The position numbers were made by a program, and so were the translations under genes. From Mortierella sp. BCC40632 (taxonomy: Eukaryota; Mortierellomycota; Mortierellomycetes; Mortierellales; Mortierellaceae): DNA of 64,000 bases. This document shows, one piece after another, positions 31,820 through 43,429 of this stretch; position 1 is the first letter of the stretch; the number at the start of each line of letters is the position of its first letter. A model generated the notes under the pieces. It was not told the origin of the DNA, made no database searches, and was given only the letters and a program-made list of their open reading frames with translations. The stretch is from NCBI GenBank assembly GCA_011634665.1, contig WAEK01000003.1:1678001-1742000 (forward strand), in the 5' to 3' direction.

Positions 31820-32904
31820 TCATGACTTTTGATCGGCTGGGTTGAGTTCACCGGTCCCATTCGATCCATGATGAGCATGGTGTGCATAGGGATGCTGAAG
31901 ATACTGCTGATGTTGGTGAGGATGACCAGGCCCTTGCTCATGCCCTCCATGTCCATGACCATGTCCATTCACGCCATGGTGGTGATATCCATTCGAAGAA
32001 GAAGGCGACAGATCTTGGGGTGCAGGAGGTGGCGAAGGTCCTCCACTGTTCCCATTCCCTGGCCCTCCTCCCACCTCCAAACCAACCCCTGTTTCGGTCT
32101 TGACCATCGATGCCGTCGGATCGTACAAGCCACTTTGCGCACCAGGTCCACTCACTACAGGGTGATGGTAGGGTGAGGTCGGTTGCCCGTACGCATGAGC
32201 CATTTGATAGGAAGACACAGGTATCGAGGACGATGTTGGCGCTGCTGCTGCTGTGGATACGGTTGCAGATGACATTGAAGTGGGATGTTGTTGCTGTAGT
32301 GGCAAAGGGATCTGACTCTGGCCCTGTTGGTTCTGATTCTGGCTCATGTTTGGGTTGGGGCTTTTGGCTTCCAACTCGTGTTGTCCTGTCAAGGGCTGTT
32401 GTTGCTGTTGTTGTTGCTGTTGTTGCTGTTGTTGCTGTTGTTGTCGTTGGAGTTGGATCTGTTGCTTAATAAACTGGTCTTTTTGTTCAGGAGTATGCTG
32501 GTGGTGTGCGAGATGAAGGTCTCCTCCCAGTTGACCAACGCCTCCCTGGGCCTCGAACGAGGCTTGTAACCGATCCATCTCTGCAATCTCTTGGGAAGTC
32601 AAGAAACGTCCACCAGGTCCACGAGGGCGTCTCATCGCATGTTTGTGCCTGGATTCGTGCAGGTAAGGCTTTGAAGAGAGAGAGAGAATGAAAGGAAGCG
32701 CAAGAGAAAATGTAAACAAGGAAAATTGTTGATGCCGAGGAGAAGTAGGGAGTGAGAGAGAGAGGAGAGTAGACAGGTTAGTAATCGAGAAATTAAACAG
32801 AGTCTTGTCATACGTATCCCAGTATTCCTCCTGCCTCTTCTCGTCTCTCTCTCTCTCTCCCTTTCTCTCTTTCTCTCTTTATCTCTTGCACGTCCTCCTC
32901 TCTC

Positions 32905-32960
<56 letters not shown>

Positions 32961-34021
32961 GGGGTCATTGTTGTTGGGGTTCGATGACTGGCTGCAGTAG
33001 TTGTGAGGATTACCTTGCGGATCTTGGCCATCCGGTTCATCTCCTCGAGCTTTGCTCGTGCGGCTCTCCTCTTGAGAATACGGTGGTACTTTTTTTTCAC
33101 GAGGAAGGTATCAATCAAAAAAAAAAAAAAAAAAAAAAAAAAATAGCCGGTGAGGCCGTGTCAATCCCACTAGTCAAAAAGGTCGCATGGGCAGTGCTTT
33201 TTTTTTTTTTTTTTCCTGGGCACAGATAGAGACTGAGCAAAGTTGAGCAGAACACATACCTGCTTGGCATTGACGTAAAGAGGCTCCTCTTCAGGCTGAG
33301 CAACGGCGACGGCAGCAACGGTAGTGGCAGCACCTGGGTCAGAACCGATGCCCTGTTGTTGGAGTTGTCCTGTCATATCTGATAAAAGAAAGAGTAAAAG
33401 AGCACAAGGGTGGAGGTGCTTCCTGGTCAGTCTCCCTGTGAACGATCCTGCTCTTATTTTTCTTTTCTTTTTTTTCTCTCTCTCTCTCTGAGAGACGATG
33501 GTACAGTGCTGATCACCTAAGAGGAACAAAGAAAAGAGCGTGAAAGAGAAGAGAAAGGGTCCTACCAGGCTATAAACAAGAGCAAAAAGTCAAGGGGGGG
33601 AAAGTAGAAAGTCGGGGCGGAAAAAAGGGACAAAAAGAGAGTAAGAGTCAGTCAAGGAGTAGAAAGAGTGAAAGAAAGAAAGAAAGAAACTCATGCTTTG
33701 TTGTTCTTTTTTTTTCTATTTTTTGTGTCCGTTCATGCAGGCGACGAGTCATTGCAGTACAGGCGACTTACAAGGGTACCAAAGGGCGACTGGTATCCTT
33801 GATACCTAGCTTGGTCATCATGCTGGATGCAGTAAGAAAGAAAGAAGCACAAGGAAGGAAACCATCCGAGTGAGTTGAGTTTGCTTTCCCACGTTTTGTT
33901 TGGTCAAGGAGAATAAAGGACAAGGCTGTAGCGGGCGACTTACAGCGGCATCATGAGCAGACTGGGGCGGCTGAGTGCTGTAGACAATGCCGGAAGGATA
34001 TGGATGGTGGTGCTGCTGCAT
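31820..34021 (-). CDS. HAP2: NF-YA / HAP2-type CCAAT-binding subunit (about 391 aa)
   Basis: Proposed exons are 34021-33944, 33822-33772, a 4-base microexon 33569-33566, 33378-33260, 33088-33014 and 32668-31820. The core is unmistakable. EEPLYVNAKQ joins YHRILKRRAARAKLEEMNR (Hap3/Hap5-binding helix), which continues with MAKIRK to PYLHESRHKHAMRRPRGPGGRF (the DNA-binding helix, split here over an exon join). The tail is Gln-, Pro- and Gly-rich with a poly-Gln run and His-rich repeats, as expected for an activation domain. NF-YA completes the trimeric factor that binds CCAAT boxes. The 51-base exon ends in phase 0 and the MTGQ exon needs phase 1; a CCTG microexon between good splice sites solves this. 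If that is wrong, translation may start at 33376. Open, protein-like sequence upstream of 34021 (TLPSPYFSP) hints at another 5' exon. Confidence 0.85.
32906..32958. repeat. (CT)n microsatellite inside an NF-YA intron
   Basis: About 26 CT units lie in the intron between the two exons that encode the NF-YA core helices. On the transcript strand it reads (GA)n, so it is not the intron's own pyrimidine tract. Confidence 0.85.
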
Positions 34022-34204
34022 CGGGGAAAAGTAGGGGGAAGGGAGCGTTGCTGTGAGGGGAGAGAGAGAGAGAGAACAGAGAGAGAGACCAGAAAGAGAG
34101 AAAAGAAAACTAGACAAAAGGATATGGAACTAGAAGAGGGAAGAGAGACAAAAGAGACAAAAGAGAGAAAAGAGAGAAAAGAGAGAAACGAGAAGAGAGA
34201 GAAA

Positions 34205-34253
<49 letters not shown>

Positions 34254-35203
34254 GAGGATTGGTTTTTTTGTGTGGCCGCGGACCGCGGAATCGGGCGTCC
34301 GGTCCCCCGAAAAAAAAAAGAAAGTGAAGGGGAAAGAGAAAAGGGAGGGAGGGGGTGACTGAGCGTCGACAGAGCACTCTTGGCTGTGGGGATTCGGGAA
34401 AGAAGTAGAGAGAGAAAGAGAAAGAGAGAGAAAAAGTGAGAGAACGAGAGAAAGTGAGCGATGGTCGAAGAAAGAGGACGAGACGAGCAGTCTGTGTGCA
34501 GCTGGACAGTCGAGCAAACCGAGGACGATTGCTGGTTGGCTGGCTCAGTGGGCGGGAGAGGAGAACAGCAGGGTCGGACGACACGGGCAGATGGGACGTA
34601 ACCACCCCAAAAGAGAGCAGCACAACTCCTTTTTGCTATGTGTTTGTGCTTGAAGCGTGTGTGTGTGTGTGAATGTGTGTATGCTTAGGAACAACCGTTT
34701 GAGGGTGCAGGGGAGGTGCAGGGCAGGGGAAGTGGAGAAAGAAGAAAAAGAGAGAAAGAAAGAGATCAGATGGAGAGGAGAGGAGATGGGGGTCGTGGGA
34801 TGAATATGGTGAAATGGAGCGAGACGAGGCTGAATGAGACGGTGATGAAGAAAAGCCTCGATCAAGATGAAGTGATTCGCCGAGGTCTTGGATGGGGCGC
34901 AGAGTAGTGGCGAGACGAGAGAAGAGAGAGAGAGAGGGAGGGAGAGGAAAGAAGAGAGAGAGAGAGAGAGAAAAGAAGAGAAGGAAGGGACTGGGAAAAG
35001 GTGGAGAGAGAAAGAGAGAAAGAGAGAGAGAGAGAGAGAGCAAGGAAAGGACGGGATGCCGTTTTTTTTTTTTTTTTTGGCCTTATCTGACTCCGTCTCC
35101 GACCGTTGCGTCCTGCTGAGTCTCTTCATATTGCCCAGATGCGCAATGAACCTTGTACAAAATGGATGCGGGGAGGAACACAGGGCCTCGTCCTCATTTC
35201 TCC

Positions 35204-35239
<36 letters not shown>

Positions 35240-35941
35240 AAAAAAAAAAAAAAATCAGAGACGGAACCCGCGACTTGCAAGAAAAATCCGAGTCCGATTG
35301 ACCGGTCAGGCCCACTTCTCTCTCTCTCTTTTTCTTTCTTTCATTCTCTCTCTCTCACTCTCCCCGCCTCAATCATCTGCTGGTGTCTGATCCGCCCGCT
35401 CTCATTCTCGTCTGCGCCACCCTTTTGACTCCCAGGGAAGAGACAGTCAAACAGGCATTCACAGACGCAGAGTAGAGAGACAGACAAGCAGAACAGCAGA
35501 GAGAGAGAGGGAGAGAGAGAGAGCGGTAGAGTCAACAAGCTTAAGGCGACTCAAGCATGTCGATCTCCAGGCATAACCAGTCGCGGATTGGCCCACGAGG
35601 AGAGAGGACAACATTGTCGCTTCTTTTGATGTCTATGCGGTGGTGTGCTCTGGCGCGTAGCAAATAAGGCGCTGCGTTTCACGAAGAAAAAAAATTGGAC
35701 GAGGCAACGAGTTATGAACAGTGAAAGAATGTAATGCTCACAGACCATTGGGGTTTACTCGCGTGTCCTTTTTCTTTTTTCTTTTTCTTCCTCTTTGTGC
35801 CATTTGCCTACATAAACTCTCCCAGTCTCCCCTCTGTCTGTCTCTTTTATCTCTCTCTCTCTCTCCTCCATTTCTCGTAATACTGACAAATCCACAAACA
35901 CACACCCACACGCTTTTTTTTCCTTTTTCTCTCTCGTCATC
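34022..35941. other. 1.9-kb divergent gap dominated by GA/CT tracts
   Basis: It lies between divergent NF-YA and the small hydrophilic gene. GA-rich DNA covers about 34060-34250, with pure (GA)n at 34203-34250, then 34330-34480 and 34900-35040. CT-rich DNA covers about 35200-35360 and 35830-35935, before the plus-strand start. A GC-rich palindromic patch (ccgcggaccgcgg) lies near 34273. Long frames here are repeat translations. I see no gene, although a short 5' exon of NF-YA could be hidden. Confidence 0.55.
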
Positions 35942-36358
35942 ATGAACAGCAACACCAACCCCAAGTCAACGGACAATCAGCAGCAAAACCAGGCTGCTGG
36001 TTCAGCTTCCACTGGCCCGGCTTCCCATTCGTTTACTGATACGATCAAAGGCTATGTCCACAGTGCCATGACCAAAAGTCAAGAGGTTCTCCACAAGGCT
36101 CAAGAACAAATCTCTCATGTCACTCATCCTCGTGAGAGCGAGAGCCTGAGCCAGAATCAAACTCATTCGCAGCAGCAACCTCAGCAGCAGCAACCTCAGC
36201 ATCAATCTGCCACCGTCTCCAATAACGATACCTTGGCAGACCAGTTCAACGCAGGCGCAAACCAGCCACTGCAGCAGCAGTCTGCATCTACAGCTGAACA
36301 GCTTCCGAACGATGTTGCTGGTCACGCTGGTATCAAGGCCTCCCAGAACACGCTCTAG
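35942..36358 (+). CDS. Small hydrophilic Gln/Ser/Asn-rich protein (138 aa)
   Basis: A single ATG-to-stop frame preceded by a CT-rich leader. The composition is very hydrophilic and poor in large hydrophobic residues. One amphipathic helix stands out (residues about 31-54, TDTIKGYVHSAMTKSQEVLH); the rest is Gln/Ser/Asn-rich, and it ends NDVAGHAGIKASQNTL. No cysteine, signal peptide or known motif is seen. Its size, solubility and isolated amphipathic helix resemble fungal stress-induced hydrophilins of the LEA/Grg-1 kind, but there is no specific motif to confirm that. Confidence 0.65.
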   Translation: MNSNTNPKSTDNQQQNQAAGSASTGPASHSFTDTIKGYVHSAMTKSQEVLHKAQEQISHVTHPRESESLSQNQTHSQQQPQQQQPQHQSATVSNNDTLADQFNAGANQPLQQQSASTAEQLPNDVAGHAGIKASQNTL

Positions 36359-37018
36359 AACCATTCCTCCCCCCTCCCCCTGCCCACCTCTGCTTCGTCT
36401 TCTTTTTTCTACCAAGAGCCAAATATGTAATACACAAAAAAAAAAAAAAAAGGAAAAAACAGGAAACCGAAACCGACATTCAAGATCAAATAGGCACTAG
36501 CGCGCGTTCTCCATTTTGTACATAATAAAAACAGCGACGCTTTCGTACAAAAAAAAAAAAAAAAAAAAGAGTTCCGTTGATCTGGGGAATCCGAATGTGT
36601 GTGGGGGTTCTAGACGCCTTGGCTGGCGGAGGCGGGGATGGTGGGGCGGAGACGGAGACGGGGGACGTTTAGACAGCTTTGGAGTAGGAGAGAGAGAGAG
36701 AGAGAGGAAGATCGAGCAAAAGAGAGAAAAGCCCGTTGTAGGTCGGCATTTGAATATCGTGTGAACTTTTGCCGTTCAACTGACTGGCAACATCGCTCTC
36801 TTTCTTTTACTGTGAGTCCTCTTTTCTCTTCTCGCTTCGGCGGGTGACTTCGGGACTGGTCTTTGATAATCTCTCTCTTTCTCTCTCCCTCTCTCTCTCC
36901 CTCGCTCTATTTCTCTTACATTGCCTTTCTCCTTCCTCATATTCTCTAGTAAAAAAAAAAAAAATGGATGCAATTCTACTATTTTTTTTTTTTTTTTTTT
37001 TTTCTGACTTGTTTAATC
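36359..37018. other. Convergent 3' region
   Basis: This separates the converging small hydrophilic gene and the HDAC gene. AATAAA-like sequence near 36525, A runs (36436-36451 and 36549-36568), a G-rich patch (36595-36665), CT-rich DNA (36868-36905) and a T run (36981-37002) are seen. No gene is found. Confidence 0.55.
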
Positions 37019-38225
37019 CTAGGCTCGCCTGGGTGGAGGTTGCTGCTGCAGATGTTGTGGGTGCTGAAGGTGCTGCAGATGCGGGGATTGCGCCATCCCA
37101 GGATGATGTCCTCCTCCCTGTGGTCCCATCGAATGGATCGATGGAGACCACCCTGGCCCTTGCTGGGGCGGCTGTGGATACAATTGCTCATGCGATAATG
37201 ATCCATGTCGACTTCCTGGCCCATAACCTCCATTTCCATTCCCACTACCTCCTCCACCACCTCCACCTCCTCCACCTACACTGCCAGGATGTTGTCCAGA
37301 ACCATGATGTCCTGCAGATGGACCCATGCCGTATGGTGATGGGTACTGCAGTGGCGCTGAGGTCGTTGTTGGTGAAGATACAGAGCCTCCGGGTCCTGAC
37401 CGTGAAGGATGACCTTCACCTCTTCCTCCTCCTCCTCCTCCTCCTCCTCCTCCTCCACCTCCACCTCCACCTCCACCTTGCTTTCCACCTTGTGGATGGT
37501 GATACGCATCCGATCGAACCGGATCCACAGGCGAGGATGAATACAGGTACCCATGTTGCGATGGATGAGAGATAGGTGGCTGTTGTTGAGGGGGTGGTTG
37601 TTGCTGTTGATGCGACATGGGTGGTCCACCTGGATAGGGTTGCTGGGGGTGAGGAGGATAGGATGGGTATCCATGTGGGCCTTGGGGTCCTCCTCCACCT
37701 CCCCCACTACCGTTACTTCCTCCTCCACTGCCTCTAGGTGGATGTTCATATGGTGCCATGTGGGGCGATCCGACAGGTTGCCTTGTCATTCCATGACCCC
37801 CTGAAGGACTGTTGGCACCAGGTGAAGGTATTTGGTGACCTCCTGAGTGTGATCGTCCGTTTGGCGTTGGGTAAGGTTGAGGTCTCGGAGGTCCTCCAGA
37901 CACTGAAGCCCGTTCTACTAGCGAATAATGTGAAGGCGGTCCTTGCGGTGGTGGTGGTTGCTGCTGTTGTTGCGGTGGAGGCTGTGATGGGGGTGGTCCC
38001 TGGCGCGGAAAGTTTGCCTGCGCTCCTGAACTTGGCATTGAGGAATAGTGGTTCCCAATGGGTTGTGCAGGACCAGGTCTTCCATGCTCCTGTACATTGG
38101 GATGATAGGGCGACTGGGAGGGCCCAGGATACCCTTGGCTCTGAGAAGGTCTTTGTTGGACTGGTCCAGGGGCTTGTCCTTGTCCCTGCTGCTGCTGCTG
38201 CTGCTGCTGTTGTTGTTGTTGAAGC

Positions 38226-38257
<32 letters not shown>

Positions 38258-40186
38258 TTGTTGTTGTTGTGGAGGTTGCGGTTGTTGCTGCTGCGGTTGT
38301 TGCTGCTGTTGTTGTGGAGGCTGCGGTGGAGGCTGCTGCTGTTGTTGAGGTATCGCTCCCAGGGGTTTTACTGGAGGAGTGACGGGCACGGACGTTGGCG
38401 CGATTCCTTCCATCGAACTAACAGGCTCCGTTTTTACGTTTGGATCCTGTTGTCCCTGACTAGCCTCGGTTGGCGTAGGCGAAGTACCGTTCAAGGCCGA
38501 CTCTTGCTTAAATTCCTTGAGATCAATCGGTGGCTGAAGAGGCGAGAGTTCAGATAGTTTTTCCTCAATCTCTGAGAATAAACCGTCGTAAAGATCGGTC
38601 AAGGTGTCGGATAGTCGCTCTGTGGTAGGTTTTCCTATGAATGAAGATAATAAAAAAATGAAGTTTCGGGTTCAAAACCGGTCAATGAATGGCCCGTGCA
38701 TTTTCGCCCAGTCGTTGTTGGCCCTTGCTGATTTTGAGCAGTACACAAAATGAAAACTCTAATACACCAACCCCACCAATTACCTGTGGGGACAAGATTT
38801 CCAACTCTACTGTTTGCCTTTTGGTTCACTCGCTCCAGGGTTGGGTGGTCATCCGGTACGTACACAAACGAATTTTCAATGTACCACTGTCCGAGTCGTC
38901 TTGTCACCATCGGCAGAGGCTCGTCGCTCCCAGGGATCATGACTACACATGATACGTACCGCGAGACATCCTTTTGCCGCTCGTTCATAAAGGCCACCAT
39001 GCCATGACAGCCGAACCCTGCAGCCAACAGAATGATTCGTCGAGTACATCCCGTCATGTACACAAAATTGTCCCAAATGTCCGCCAACAGCGCAGAGAGC
39101 TTCTCTTTCAATGGTCCCTTTTCCTCCTCGGTGGCCGGTTGGTATGGTACAACGACATCCACTAGTTGATTTCCTGACGAAACAATCTTGTCCACATACT
39201 GCGCCACTGAATCCACTAGAAAAGACTTGTCTGGGCGGATAATATTATGCGAGCCTAACGTCCTTGCACAAAACTCGCCTCTACAGAGTAGACGAATGTT
39301 GAGAGCGCAAATCAATACCTACTCTATGACTAGCGATTGAGCGTCACACTGCGGCCTGCTTGTTGCTACTTACAAATTATGAATAAAGATGTACAATGGC
39401 TTGGTAGAGTGGAGGTCTTGCCTATATTGTCAAAAATAAAACAAGTTAAAAAGGCCCCGTCAGCCCAGATTCCAATTCACACCATCTCGCTAATTTCTAG
39501 TCGCAATCATACTGAAGAGAGAAGAATATAATAATGCCAACGTACGTGCAATGAACATTGTCGGTGAATTCGTCACCCAAAGAACCATCCGAAATTGGCA
39601 TCTTGAGCATATTGTGTTGTTGATACAGAGACTCTGTCCTGTAAACTCCAAGGACTTTGGCCACATCCACGATATTTCCACGCGCCTTGCTCTCTCCTAA
39701 GAAAACTGCCGTTGGTTAGTAGCTACCAAAACACTCTTTCTTGCATTCAGTTAAAAAGAAAAGAGAGAGAAATTCGCCTACCTTCTGTCGGATCAAGACA
39801 CGTTGGGGTAAGACTCTTCCAGTACCGGGATTGGACTTCTAAAACCTCATGAATCGTCTGGACACAAATACTACTAGGAATGATGGGTCCTAGCGGATCA
39901 ATTGGATCACTTAGCAATGCCTTTGTACACGCCAATCCCGAGACTGCTATCGATTCGAGATTATAGCCTCCTTCAAGCGCAAGAATAATCCTTCCTCCAG
40001 CCAATGATTTGAGCATATGCGTCATATGGCCATAGGCCGCAGGTGAAACAAGCATCTCTCCAATATGGTCGCCTAAGAAGGAAGGAAGGGAGGTCCATTA
40101 GTTGTCCGCCCGAGACAACGGATTACAAAAAAAAAAAAAAAACTGAGCAAATCTCTTTTTGTATCTTCTGAAAGAACCAAAGTAGA

Positions 40187-40221
<35 letters not shown>

Positions 40222-42161
40222 TCACCTTTGGCTGCATCAAATCCTGCACTGACAAGAATAAAGTCAGGGGCAAACTCGAAAATAATGGGCATAATGACCT
40301 TGTGGAAGGTATAAATGTACTCTGAATCGCCCATGCCTGGTCCTGGCCATGGAATGTTGATGTTTCTAAATAAGAACAACAGTCCCACACACCCCGCGCA
40401 TAATAATTAGTTATAAAAAAAAATCGCTTCCAGGAACAATCTTTGGTGAGCCTAAAAAAAAAAAAAAAAAATCACTGATGCCATAATTTTTGAAAGTGAG
40501 GGGGTGGAGGAGGGCCCTTACCTGCCGCGGCCGGGTCCTTCTCCTACAAATGTATGAGCTCCAGTGACTGGATCTCCAGGATAGAATGTTCCATTGTCGT
40601 ATCGATGAATAGAGCAGTACACGACGTCGGGATCATCAATAAACGCCTTTTGTGTGCCGTTGCCGTGATGCACATCCCTAAAAGAAATTGGCGGTATCTG
40701 ATGAGTTTCCGCCTTGTCAAAAATGAAAAGGAAAAAAAAAAAAAAAAAAAAAATCCATACCAATCCAAGATAAAAATCTTTTTCAGACCATGATGCTTTT
40801 GCAAGTACCGAGCAGCAATGGCTACATTGTTGTACAGACAAAATCCACCGGCCTCATCAGGCTCCGCATGATGCCCCGGTGGTCGAACAATGGCCACTCC
40901 GTTTAGAATCTGTCCAAGCGCAACGGCTTTGCAAAGCTCCAACAAACTTCCACAGGATAATCTGGCACAGAACGCTGAAGAATTATTGAGATAGATACTG
41001 TTGTAGGTGTTGGCCATCGAGAGGAGCTCATCCTTGTTCATGTCTAGTAGGGGATGAGTGTCGATATTTTTTTTGAGGGGGGAGGAAGGGAGAGAAGCTC
41101 AGTACAACTCGGATATTTCTTTTTTCATACGACTTTGGAGAGAGTAGATGGGATAGGTCGTCCTTTGTTTCAACCAGATATAAAAAAGAGGAAGAGGAAG
41201 AGAAGCCATTTCTTTTCTTTACCTGCGGTCCTTGTGATATTATCAATATGTCCATCAGTATGAACAAGACTCAGTTCCTCCAGAGTCGCCTCTCGCGATG
41301 GAATCTTGATCATTCGTTCTGTACACCGGGCAGTCTGGAGAGCATCGTAAATCTTCCAGATCCGCCTTGGATCCTCGGGATGGTCATCCTCTCCATGGAC
41401 ATTGCTGTGGAATCTATAGAAACCATTTTTCCCCCGCAAGCGTGGGAAAGTACCAGGAACACATTATGTGCCAAAGATGAGGAGAAGAGAAAGAACACGC
41501 AGGAACGGATGTGTCAATAAAGTAACTCGTCTTGCCTCAGAATGCAGAAAAGAAAAAAAAAAGATCAAGGCTTTCTTTTAAAAAACAATAACAATAAATG
41601 AATAAAATATCCAACAAACCTCATCCGAACATCATAGACATATCCAGTCTTGGTACTCCGACCATCCATGAACTCTGGTTGGGCGACGGGCGCACCGTTC
41701 TGGGTAGCAGCAAGGCCAGCGTCCCCATCCTCGGAGGTAGGTCCTGCCATATTGACATCGGAAGGCGAGGCTGCGGTCCCGGATCCTCCACCTACCGAGA
41801 TGAGCGCCGTGAGTGTTGCAGAATGTGCAGGCGAAGATCCTGAGGAAGAAGTGGTAGCAGTCGTAGCAGTAGTTGTAGAAGTAGTAGTGATTGATGTTGT
41901 TGTTGTTCCAGCACCTGTGCCAGAAGAGCTAGTAGAGTTTGTACTGATGGTCGTGCCTGTGGTCGTTGCGCTTCCTAGAACAGTCGTGACGGAAGTGACA
42001 GAGTTGTCCGAGTTTGCACCGCCACCAGTGGTGATGCTTGAAGAATACATTGAGTTTGCGTCGGATGGAGTGTCGGTCACTGTCCCATGTTCCGAATCCG
42101 CTGTTACATGATTGCCTGTGCTCAATCCTGATCTCCCTATTTCAGTACCCGGCTCCGCCAT
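37019..42161 (-). CDS. HDA1: Class II histone deacetylase, Clr3/Hda1 type, with Arb2-like domain and Gln/Gly-rich tail (about 1304 aa)
   Basis: Ten exons, all keeping phase: 42161-41620, 41413-41223, 41043-40761, 40677-40522, 40365-40226, 40072-39782, 39696-39546, 39421-39374, 39280-38784 and 38634-37019. Residues 1-165 are Ser/Thr-rich. The catalytic domain (about 170-570) shows [82 protein letters not shown] and LALEGGYN. The Asp and His of WDVHH and the Asp of GFDAA are the expected zinc ligands, so it should be active. Residues about 590-770 are the Arb2-like domain (KPLYIFIHN, then [12 protein letters not shown], then [12 protein letters not shown]) found in fungal Hda1/Clr3, which acts in heterochromatin silencing. 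The last 520 residues are Gln-, Pro-, Gly- and Ser-rich with long poly-Gln and poly-Gly runs, far beyond the usual family length. Confidence 0.9.
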
Positions 42162-42321
42162 GTCTAGAGAGATGAGAGGTGATTACATTGAAAATATAAA
42201 AGTTAGTCTTGATGGTACGCTCGGACGCGTTTGTGTGTGTGTGTGTGTGTGTTTTGTCCTCCTCCTACCCTTACTCGACCATCCTTTTGTCTTCCTTTCT
42301 CTCTCTCTCTCTCTCTTTTCG

Positions 42322-42352
<31 letters not shown>

Positions 42353-42669
42353 CATGCCAAAGAGAGAGAGAAGAAAAAGGAATAGGACAAGTGAGGTTGA
42401 GTTGATGAAGTGTTTGTGTCAGAGCCAGAAGGATGCAGGAACCAAAGGGGATTGCCATCATCCAAAAGGGCGATCGGTTGAGAAAGGGGAAAGAGAAGGA
42501 GAGGGAGAGAGAAGGAGAGAGAGAGAGAGAGAGAGAAGAGTATTGAATACTTGAATGCAACTCGGGGGAAGGTAGGGAGAGGAGTGCTCAGACAGGTTGT
42601 GGCGCTGTCGCGAGACCTGATAGCCCATAAGTGGGTTGGCCACGAGATGCAGGGCAGATTGGGCCCTTG

Positions 42670-42713
<44 letters not shown>

Positions 42714-43186
42714 CAGGATGGGGGAGGAAGCTGATGTATTACCATGGTCTGCAGCTGCAGCACCCGAGTCGGCAATGGGGAACCAAAAAAAAAAAAGGGG
42801 TAATGGATGTCCAATCTCTCGATGGAATGAGGTTGAATGAATAATCAGGGCACGGTGATGGTGATGGGGTGGTGTGTGGGGTGGGTGTGTGTGGGGATCA
42901 ATCCGATCGGGCGCTGTGGGGAAAACCAAAAGGACAGGCAGAGGGTTAACTGAGGGCGATGGCGGCGAAAATCGAGCAAAAAAAAAAAAAAAAGGAAAAG
43001 AGATGAAGCAGGGGTAAGAGATAAGCAGAGAAGAGGACACGAGCAGATGGTTCTTTTCGTCAAAAAACAGATGCTTGAAACAGAAGGGAGAGTGAGAGAG
43101 AGAGAGAGTGAAAGAGAGAAAGAGGGAAAGAGGGAAAGAGAGAAAGAGAGCAGAAAAGAGAAAGAGGAGAGGAGAGAAACGGGAGA

Positions 43187-43222
<36 letters not shown>

Positions 43223-43429
43223 GTCTCGGTACGAGAATAAGAATAAGCGAGTGAGAGAACGAGAGAAGCCTCTTGTTCTTTTCGTCCAGTGAGCTTGAGA
43301 GAAAGAGAGAGAGAGAGAGAGAGAGTTGACCGAGGCTGTGCTCTTTGAGTGTCCTCTCTGCTCGACTCTCTCTCTCTCTCTCCCCTGAATACTCTCTCTT
43401 CATCCTCACTAGTGTCCATCCATTCATTC
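42162..43429. other. HDAC upstream region with homopolymers and GA tracts
   Basis: A (GT)n patch (about 42233-42252), A runs (42321-42350 and 42670-42710), a GA-rich tract just upstream of the HDAC leader (42480-42540) and longer GA-rich DNA (43080-43220, 43295-43325) are present. No gene is found. On the HDAC coding strand the near-start tract is pyrimidine-rich. Confidence 0.6.

Noticed and set aside
34545..35315. 256-codon minus-strand frame rich in Ser, Leu and Phe
   Set aside because: It is translated GA/CT microsatellite and homopolymer DNA with no domain pattern.
37738..38557. Long Leu- or Val/Ala-rich plus-strand frames
   Set aside because: They are the antisense of the HDAC poly-Gln tail; CAG/CAA repeats read as Leu, Ala or Val runs on the other strand.
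39281..39315. Reading ALNIRLLCR as HDAC coding sequence
   Set aside because: Including it breaks phase with the preceding exon; the acceptor at 39281-39282 joins in phase and keeps the Arb2-like segment.
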